Source: Chrysaora quinquecirrha
Taxonomy: Eukaryota; Cnidaria; Scyphozoa; Semaeostomeae; Pelagiidae
Length of the DNA stretch: 64,000 nt
Direction of reading: 5' to 3'
Assembly: GCA_014526335.1 (NCBI GenBank)
Contig: JACTAT010000122.1
Location: 649,553 to 713,552, forward strand
Shown: piece by piece, positions 44,524-52,088 of the stretch
How the letters are laid out: each line of letters starts with the position of its first letter
Numbering within the stretch: position 1 is the first letter of the stretch
The notes under the pieces: generated by a model
What the model was told of the DNA's origin: nothing
The model's input: only the letters and a program-made list of their open reading frames with translations
Databases searched by the model: none
Position numbers and translations under genes: made by a program

Positions 44524-45370
44524 CTGCCTGTTTTTCACGCAGGAGTAAAAGTGCTCCTGAGGAGCAACTGAAACGTTCAATTATCGAAAACATCCCTAAA
44601 TTCTACAGTGCTGAAAGAGTTCATCCATGCCCAGACATAATACAAAATTACTGTCGTTTGATGCTTGTCTGTAGCGAAGACAGGTCTTAATACGCTAATT
44701 GGTTTCCATCAGCTGTGAATGTCAGAAGTATTTTTCATCATGTCTCATTGATAACACGGAATGTTTATTTCATCGGTTTTATTAGCGAATTATTCCACTT
44801 AGTTTACTGTAAATTCAACACTTTTTGAAATATTTGAAACGTGCTGCCAAAAAGCTCTCGAATGATACATTTTTCAGTGCTCTACGTTGCGTAGTTTTTA
44901 CGTTCCCCCTTTTAGAGATTTTGAAAAGTGATTCTCCTTTTTCGAGATTTTGGAAAAGTGATTCCCCCTTTTAGAGATTTTTATATTTCGTGTTTTATCG
45001 TAATTCTCAGATTTTACCTACACTTTTACAATAGATATTAGCTAATGAAAAGAAGCCCTACCCTCTGGTAGGTTAAGATTTTTCGTAGCATATGCGACCT
45101 TTATGTTCCCCCTTTTAGAGATTCTGAGAAAGTTGTTTTTTAAACCGTGTTATTTCTAAGCAAAGCAGCAATTTGACCCTTTTGTTATTGTAAAATTGGA
45201 TAGAGCAATAATGATCTACAAAATTCTTAACCAAAGGGTATTTCACTCCTCGAAAAAGCGTACGAGACTCCTTTTCAAACAAAAGGATTCTTGCAAGATT
45301 CCCACGAAAACTAAAGAGATGCCAGCAACAGCAATCAAACCAAGGACTTGTCCGCCCATCGATCAACAGT

Positions 45371-45790
45371 TTGTCACCATTGCAGCCCTCTCTCTTTTCA
45401 TTTGGTTTACATGGGGTAAACCCAGAGCAGCGCCCTTGTTATGTACCCACAACAAAGAATTTCACGCTGAAATGGGTGCATGGGACAACTGTTTCACGAT
45501 GTTATGGTTGCGGAGAAGGAATCCCTAATCCGCCTTCTGGACCCCCACACGATCTTGTTCTTGTTTGCAAGGATGTACGTGAGTACAGAGACAGGGTAAC
45601 AGGACAAAAAACCTGCACGGATTATCCACAAAATGTGCACTTTCACATGAAACTTGCATTCTTACTTGCACGATATGGAAACTTCTCCGCCAACGATCTG
45701 AAGGTAGCCAAAGAATTCCTTCCCCTCTTATGCAGAGAGCATCTTGATGCGCTCAGTCGTGAATTTGGCTGGTTGCCATTTCAATCTTGA
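45371..45790 (+). pseudogene. Relic open frame with Cys/His motif inside the middle element
   Basis: A frame of about 139 codons without an obvious start of its own; the only credible part is from about codon 15 on, which reads VHGTTVSRCYGCGEG, then DLVLVCKDVREYRDRVTGQ, then NVHFHMKLA. A CxxC pair and a downstream HxH look like a metal-binding finger. The left arm carries the mirror copy on the minus strand (about 42130-42300), where the same EYRDRVTGQ and ARYGNF blocks survive, but it is broken before the CxxC part. An upstream frame at 45196-45528 overlaps in another phase, so a frameshift is likely. I cannot name the family; being inside an inverted-repeat element, it could be the tail of a transposition protein. 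No intact gene is present. Confidence 0.6.
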
Positions 45791-46406
45791 AATTAACAAT
45801 GAATGCCTATATCATTTTTTATTACTCTCAATACTTAAAGCTTGTTTTGTTGTCTATATTATCTAGTTAGATATTCTCGACTGTTTTGTTGTCTATATTG
45901 CTTAGGAAAGTTATTCAAAAAAAAACATTTTCTTGTAGAAGTTGTGTTTCTAATACATTTCTGGACGTTTTGCATCTTTTTTCTGAATTCCTATTGCCAA
46001 TGCTGTTTCTTTTCGTTGATTTCTGTTACCTTCGTTTATCAGAATTCAAAAGCTCCTAATTAAAATTGAGTTGAGTCGATTGAGGAGGAAGACATGCTTT
46101 GCTTTCGGGTATTTTTTAAAATCTGTGATGAAAATAATCAATTTCTATTACACAAACATCTGGGCAATCTATTCTCTGGTTCAACTTTGTCATTTGTCCC
46201 TACTTAAGATCTTTCAGAAAGCCTACAAATCAACGTAATAAATTAATTACATTTATCGATGACGATTCCGATTGCAGTCTCGATTCCGATTCCTCATTCC
46301 GGGTTTTTAACATAGCCATTCCGATTCCGATTCCGGTTCCGATTCCGATTCCGATTCCGGTTCCGATTCTGATTCCGATTCCTCATTCCGGGTTTTAAAG
46401 ATAGCC

Positions 46407-46478
46407 ATTTAGAGATCAGATATCGCTGCAAAGATTAAATGACACTTTTTTCATTGCTGCGATATCTGATCTCTAAAT
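46407..46478. repeat. Central hairpin of the outer palindrome (displaced)
   Basis: The 20-base stem ATTTAGAGATCAGATATCGC and its exact inverse enclose a loop of about 32 bases. In the uninterrupted outer element this would be the turn of the palindrome, with the middle element inserted within the stem. Confidence 0.75.
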
Positions 46479-46539
46479 TGGTAAAATTGCATTCACTAAT
46501 TGATATAGCGAACAAAACCTAAAAATTCTTTTTCATTTC

Positions 46540-46600
46540 TTTTTTTTTTTTTTTTTTAAACAAAGGTATTAGGCCAAGAGGGCCTCTAACCTATTAACCT
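46540..46600 (-). mobile_element. 61-bp retroposed tail (LINE/SINE 3' end) with poly(A)
   Basis: A run of 18 T followed by a short unique part containing GGCCAAGAGGGCCTC, flanked by duplicated ATTTC (46535-46539, 46601-46605). The matching position in the left arm (near 41435) is uninterrupted, so it inserted after the arms existed. Confidence 0.75.
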
Positions 46601-47122
46601 ATTTCAAAGCTTACAGAAGTCTTGTGCAATTTGTGATATTTAATCTAATTGAGCTATTCATACCTTGTTTTTATCTATTTCAAAACTTTGGAAACCAAAC
46701 CAAACCATGCTCGCTTCATTGTGTAGCATTCCTAGCTCGCGCTAACGTAAATGTAGTTTTAATCAACATGTCAACAACCAGTAATGACAATAATAGTATC
46801 AGAACGTTACAGAAATAGAAAAAGACAAGAGAAATGTTAATAGAAAATACAATAGAATCTCCAGTTTATACCTATGAAATGTTTTAAACAGAGTTTACTT
46901 TACAATTCGACCTTCAAAACGAACTAAAAACGCTCTAAATTACGTGAAATCAAAGTAATATGAAATAAAGTGATCATTTTAACAATAGAACTCAATAAAA
47001 ATTTTCAATGGTTGTGCATATATATTTCATTTGTATTCAATTGTCAATTATGATGTTCATTGTAAATATTATGGTTTTGCTGTATTAGGATATGTATATA
47101 AGTTGGTTTTTATTAGCCCACT

Positions 47123-48135
47123 CGTACTTACTAAAACGCGGAACCACCCAAAACGACCCAAAACCAGCCAAAACGACCCAAATCCAGCCAGAACCACCCA
47201 AAACGACCCATAATTGGATCAAAACGACCCAAAACCACCAAAACTAGCCAAAAAATGTCATTTTCACTTATTAAGGGGCAGAAAGCCCCTCAAAATCCCC
47301 AATTTTCTTCAAAACATCATCACTACGTTATAAATTTGTCTTTCCTCTTGGGGCGAGAAACGTGAACAATGCGCTTTGTTAGCTATTGATTTTCGGAATA
47401 GCTGACGAATCTTTTGTGAATCGCTCTCAGGGGCCTATTCAATCACCTGCAGCTTCTCAAGCCTATCTTGTATGTTCCATCAAATTTTTTTAATGTACGA
47501 TTATCGCACGATCGTGAGATTTTCTTATCTCATGATTCGAGCGAGGGGCATTTCACTCCAGTCCTACAGACACGTACACGTACAGCCATTGTTAAGATTT
47601 CATGGTTTTGATGAAAAACTTCTTGGAAATATTTCCGTTTAAACGGGAATTAAAGATCACTACTCGTGACTTCTAACACGATCGTGCAATAATCGTGTGA
47701 TTTTTGTGATAGTACACTCTTTTTTAAAAGAAACTCGTTTATAAGCAACTCTGAGATCAATAGTGACCCAATATGATTAGAAACTCGCAGGTCTCAACGT
47801 GCGGTCGCGTTTTATCTTAAGCAAGTTGATGCTTAGACAATAGACACAATAATGCTTTTTTGAACAAAAAGGCCTCTCTGACTCAATTATGACAAGGAAA
47901 GTCCCAAGGCAAAAGAAGAATTTAAAAGAGACAATGATGTTATTTCAAAGGATATGTTGAATTTGTGGGGATTTTCAGGGATTTTCTACCCTAAAGTCAT
48001 GGATTTAAAAGTAAGTTATACTTCTTTGGGTGGTTTTGACCTGATTATGGGTCGTTTTGGGTTGTTTTGGCTCATTTTGGGTCGTTTTGGGTGGTTTTGG
48101 GTCGTTTTGGGTAGTTCCGCGTTTTAGTAAGTACG
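47123..48135. mobile_element. 1,013-bp Mutator-like non-autonomous element with 9-bp duplication TAGCCCACT
   Basis: Both ends read CGTACTTACTAAAACGCGG inward (about 22 bp identical). Exact 9-bp duplications TAGCCCACT lie at 47114-47122 and 48136-48144, and the left arm of the host palindrome shows the empty site. Subterminal arrays of AAAACGACCC / CCAAAACCAGCC units face inward from both ends. A 9-bp duplication is typical of Mutator-like elements. No transposase frame. An AGTACACTCTTTTTT block at about 47710 may be a relic of the TACACGC family. Confidence 0.88.
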
Positions 48136-48253
48136 TAGCCCACTCTCTTGAGAGTACGAGCTATTAGTGGTTTCTTTGCCAACTGTAAATAAGAAGTTTA
48201 TCATTTATTATCATTACTATTGTTATTATTATTATTACTTAACACCTTTTCAT

Positions 48254-48421
48254 CATTCCGTCATTTCCGTATTCCGTCATTCCGTATTCCGTCATTCCGT
48301 ATTCCGTCATTCCGTATTCCGTCATTCCGTATTCCGTCATTCCGTATTCCGTCATTCCGTACTCCGTCATTTTGTATTCCGTCATTCCGTATTCCGTCAT
48401 TCCGTCATTCCGTATTCCGTG
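48254..48421. repeat. Subterminal ATTCCGTATTCCGTC minisatellite, right outer arm
   Basis: Inverse of the array at 40695-40802 but longer (about 168 against 108 bases), so the two arms have changed copy number independently. Repetitive peptides read from it are artefacts. Confidence 0.85.
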
Positions 48422-48466
48422 TTTTAAAGATAGCCTATTCAAATTATTGCTGTATCTTGTTTTAGT

Positions 48467-50652
48467 CTAATCAAAATAATCTGACACGTTTGTTTGTTTT
48501 GTTAAGAAAACAAAATCAACGACTTTTCCACAAAAGGCAATATTTCCAAGGATATAAGTAATTTTAGTATAGGGCTCACACTGAAATTGTCCTTTAAATG
48601 TTGCATAGGTTCTGAGCTTATTATTTCCTTTATTTGACGGGCCAACCTTCGATTTAATTTCCTTCGCCCAATAGCGCTCGTAGCATTTTCTTAGGGAACG
48701 GCTTACTAAGGACTTGAAATGATTTGATTTCATCCTTTTTATCTTATTGGGGTTCGAGTCTATCCCACACGTCTCAAGATATAGACAACAAGAGTTAACC
48801 CAGCTCAGATGCCCATCCCGTTTTAGGCGACAGCTCTCGTTAAAAGCTCTTTTTACAAGGTTGTCCTCGGACATATTTAAAAGGCGGTGGAAGAATAGGA
48901 ATTGTTTTTCTAGGCAATGGGGATTACCATAGGCAATCTGCCAAGCTCTCCTAATACCGCTAGGTTCGAGCAGCTTCTATTCACACCTAGGATACTTTTA
49001 CAAACTTTGAGGTGTTGGGTTTCACTGTCACGAAAGAGAGACTCGAATATAAACTTAATACGTTCATCTTGATTGCTAAACCTTTTTAAGGCCTTGAGCT
49101 GTCTCAAGTTAAGTTGTGACCAAACTTCGCTATTGTATGTCATAATCAGTTGTAAGACTGAGTCGAAAATTCTAAATGTAACACCTGTATCAAAATCAAC
49201 TTTGTTCAAGACATTTCTTACTGCGAAGTATGCTTTGGAAGATTTTTCATTAAAATTTTCAATTGCCGGATTATAAGAGCCTGAGGAGGACATCAAGGTG
49301 CCAAGATATTTGTATCTGTTTGTCAGTTGCATTTTTCATTTCCTAACAAAAAAGTCAAGTTATTGGGTATTTTGCCTGTTTTATTAAATACCATTATATT
49401 ACTCTTTTTCAAATTAACCTTAAGGTTCCATTTCGAGAAATACATTTCTATTTTATCAAGGCACTTCTGTAGACCGGACGGGGTAGTGGAGAGTAATAAA
49501 AGGTCGTCCGCATACAAAAGGTGCGTGAAATTTATCCCGTCTAAGCTAACCTGGTCATTGTTCTCGCTGAATAATAGATTAATATCTTCAATAAACAAAT
49601 TGAATAATAGTGGTGATAGATTGCATCCCTGTTTTAGACCTCTTGTTGCAGAAATCGGATCGAGAAGAGTATCCTTAAGTTTCATACGCTGATAAACTGT
49701 GTTATACATTGCTAAAAGGCTTTCAAAGAAGTTGCCTTCAAAACCGAAAGACCATAGTTTATGAAAGAGGAACCGCCTGTCCACAGAATCGTAAGCTTTG
49801 CGAAGGTCAATGAAAGCCGTGTATAGACTTTTCCCTTCACTCTTTACTATCTTGTTAATAAGACTATTGACGACAAAAACGTGATCTGTAGTTCTGTGGC
49901 CCTTTAGGAAACCTATTTGATGAGGGCTTATTAGTTCAAATTTCTTGATAGTTACTTCTAACCTATTGGATAGTAGTGCTCCATACAGTTTACCAAAACA
50001 TGAGCCTACGCTTATCCCTCTATAATTATCTAGGTCTTCCTTGCAACCGCCCTTGTTAATGGTTGTGAGTATATTAACTGACCACTGTTCAGGGTATTTG
50101 CCAGATTGTAGGATTTTGTTGAAGAGGGTTGTAATTGCGGCCGACAAAACGTCTTTTCCAGTCCTCAAGAACTCATTTAATACTCTGTCAATTCCAGGAG
50201 CTTTGCCTGATTTTAATTTCTTAATAGCAAGAGCGACCTCAGTTTTATCGAAAGGGGCATTTAGGAACTTCATAGTATTTTCTTCCCTATAACCTGGCTT
50301 AAGATATGACTTAAAAACCGCAGCATCATTGTCTGTTGTATTTTCAGCCTGAGTGTAAAGTTGAGTAAAGTAATCGTGGTATTTATTAGCAACGTTGGTT
50401 AAATCATCTACTGGCCTATCATCGTCAACATTTTCGTTTTCCTTCTTAATATTCGAGATCATTTTCCAAAAACCTTTCGGATCAGTTTTCTCGAACGATA
50501 AGAGCTTACTTTTAAGTTCCGAGTCGTGAGCTCTAGCTGCTTTCCGGAGCATTGTTTTGTACTCATAGTAGAGGGATCTATATCTGGATTGGAGGCTACG
50601 GTCAAATGGGAATTTCTTCATTTGTGAGGCAAGTCTAGAAAGTCTGTTCTTA
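48467..50652 (-). pseudogene. 5'-truncated, frameshifted non-LTR retrotransposon (LINE) reverse transcriptase
   Basis: Minus-strand remnant of a LINE ORF2. The main frame (49323-50621) holds a fingers-palm reverse transcriptase: GKAPGIDRV, NYRGIS, FIDLRKAYDSVDR (motif A), GLKQGCNLSPLLFN (motif B) and LLYADDLLLLS (catalytic YADD). The frame then shifts near 49325-49335 and continues as YKYLGTLMSSSG in 48910-49332, shifts again near 48930, and ends as 48467-48874 with a stop at 48467. The endonuclease domain and most of the N-terminus are missing; the copy stops at about 50652 where another dispersed repeat begins. YADD is intact, but two frameshifts and truncation make it dead. The clade (CR1, L2 or Jockey-like) is not resolved by eye. 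The outer palindrome lies 22 bases past its end. Confidence 0.9.
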
Positions 50653-51080
50653 GTTATAGACAGTGGTTATAGATAATATTCTCTTAAAGCTAAAGCCACG
50701 AAATTCTTCGCGTAATGGTTTCGTTGCTACGCATGCGCAGCAGTGCATGTTTCGCAAGTGTACTTTTTGTCAGGAAAATTTTGTCACGAAAATTCGCAAA
50801 GGATTTGGCCTAGCGGAGATGGAGAGATGAAGATCCGGTCTTACCTTATTCAACCTCGTCACCAGTCCGAGGATGAATGGAACCCCGCTGCAAAAAGATT
50901 CCATACTCGCCCCTCGACCCACTATCAACTCGCCCCATTACCAACTCACCCCACTAGCACTTTTAGGTCAACTCGCTTCATCTCAAAAGTCAGCTCACCC
51001 CAACTGAACTAGAACTGTTTAAAGTTTGTGGCTAAAACCCCATTAATTACACTGATAGATTCACTCGGTTATATCGTTTC
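50653..51080. repeat. Dispersed repeat starting GTTATAGACAGTGG, copy 2, joined to a CAACTCGCCCC part
   Basis: Same orientation and block order as 36891-37155 plus 37311-37470, without the 152-bp element in between. It abuts the truncated 5' end of the LINE and ends around the TATATCGTTT(C/T)CTATTATTTACC block. Confidence 0.75.
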
Positions 51081-51589
51081 CTATTATTTACCAAATTACT
51101 TTCAAAAGATTGAAGATTGCACCAATGAAACATTTAGACTTCAGATTCGAATTCAGCACTTTCGTTTTAGTGTTAAGGCAATTTTTACGTCTCTAGTCCT
51201 TATGATGTTGATTTTGTAGCGATTAAAAGATTTGACCGTGAAAAATGACTGAAGGGGTTACTGATAAAGATCATAGATCGAAACCTTTAAAAATATCATC
51301 TATATCGATCTATATTTTTGGATTTCTTATTCTACTTTATCTTGTTATAACTGATCCAGAAGTAAAAAGTCTCCAAATTTGCTGCTACTAGTATATTTTT
51401 TGTTTATTGTAAATATAAAGTTTCCATATTTCTGTTTATGATTAATATAATGATGATCGATAAGTATGCAAAGTAGGATGTGCTTCATAGAATATACTAC
51501 TGAAATTTACACCGTTTAATTGTCTATTTTCTTTCTGCTTGCCTACGGACTCTAACACTTTTTGTTAAAACCACTGTGCAATCCTACAA
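51081..51589. other. Nothing recognised between repeat and satellite
   Basis: AT-rich, with no frame or structured repeat. Confidence 0.4.
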
Positions 51590-51646
51590 AATAACTTTGA
51601 AAAGCCTCTAGCGGTCTAGTATAAAGTATTTTTATGCCTTAATAAG
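51590..51646. repeat. Diverged edge monomer of the satellite, left of the inserted element
   Basis: The stretch AGCCTCTAGCGGTCTAG...AAAGTATTTTTATGCC aligns with AGCCTCTAAGGGGTAAATAAAGTG of the satellite monomer and resumes after 52088, so the array originally began here. Confidence 0.65.
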
Positions 51647-52088
51647 CCCAGGAGGGGGAACTTCAATAAGCCCAGGAGGGGGTACTTCATTGTTCAAATA
51701 ACTAGACGTGCCGCCCAGTTTTTCCAAACCCACCCATGTTTACTGATAAATTCTGTTTCTCGTGATACCCATGTATAGAAAAAATAACGATTTTTTTTAC
51801 CTATTTGTACCAATATCTCAAATGTTTGAACACAATTTAACGCCTGAGGCAACACTAAATGCGTCGAAAAGTAATTTGCACTGAAAACTAAAACCCCACT
51901 AAAACGCACTTTTTAACAGGCATTTCGCAGCACTGCATGTCTAAAATGTTGTATATATTTTACTACCCATGTGTAGAGATTCTTCACGAAAAATCAACCC
52001 ATATGTAGGGAAACTGGCGCTGAAAAAGCTACCCATTTGGGCGGCACGTCTAGTATAACGAACCATGGAAGTACCCCCCCCCCCCGGG
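51647..52088. mobile_element. TIR element (CCCGGGGG family) inserted in the satellite edge, 8-bp duplication TTAATAAG
   Basis: 442 bp. Inner sequence closely matches 17009-17405 (ACTAGACGTGCCGCCCAG, then GGCGGCACGTCTAGT inverted). Perfect duplications TTAATAAG lie at 51639-51646 and 52089-52096. The left terminus is doubled: a 24-base block CCCAGGAGGGGGAACTTC... is followed directly by a second CCCAGGAGGGGGTACTTC. Confidence 0.85.

Larger units (their letters stand above)
41490..46406. mobile_element. Middle element: 4.9-kb inverted-repeat element inserted at the heart of the outer palindrome
   Basis: Both ends read GGCTATCTTTAAAACCCGGAA inward, followed by a GGAATC-type minisatellite (41505-41610 and 46262-46398). 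Flanks TTTTATAGAT (41480-41489) and ATTTAGAGAT (46407-46416) are a 10-bp duplication with 8 of 10 matches. The arms 41490-42296 and about 45585-46406 match each other, then homology breaks, and a second inverted pair, 42846-43495 with 44530-45175, follows. The right half keeps a Cys/His-rich reading frame (45371-45790) and the left half a broken copy. The centre holds two unrelated TIR elements (43610-43892 and 44029-44523). Confidence 0.8.
40680..48435. mobile_element. Outer snap-back (foldback-like) element, host of nested insertions, 10-bp target duplication TATTCAAATT
   Basis: Both ends start GGCTATCTTTAAAACACGG inward and are flanked by exact 10-bp repeats TATTCAAATT at 40670-40679 and 48436-48445. 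The left arm 40680-41489 is inverted-complementary to the right arm 46407-48435 once later insertions are removed (47123-48135 plus its duplication, and 46540-46600). Removing the middle element restores an almost complete palindrome with arms of about 0.8 kb and a loop of about 32 bases near 46427-46458. Each terminus is followed by a CGGAATACGGAATGA-type minisatellite. No coding capacity in the outer element itself. Superfamily unknown; the 9-10-bp duplication and long arms recall Mutator-like or Foldback elements. Confidence 0.85.
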
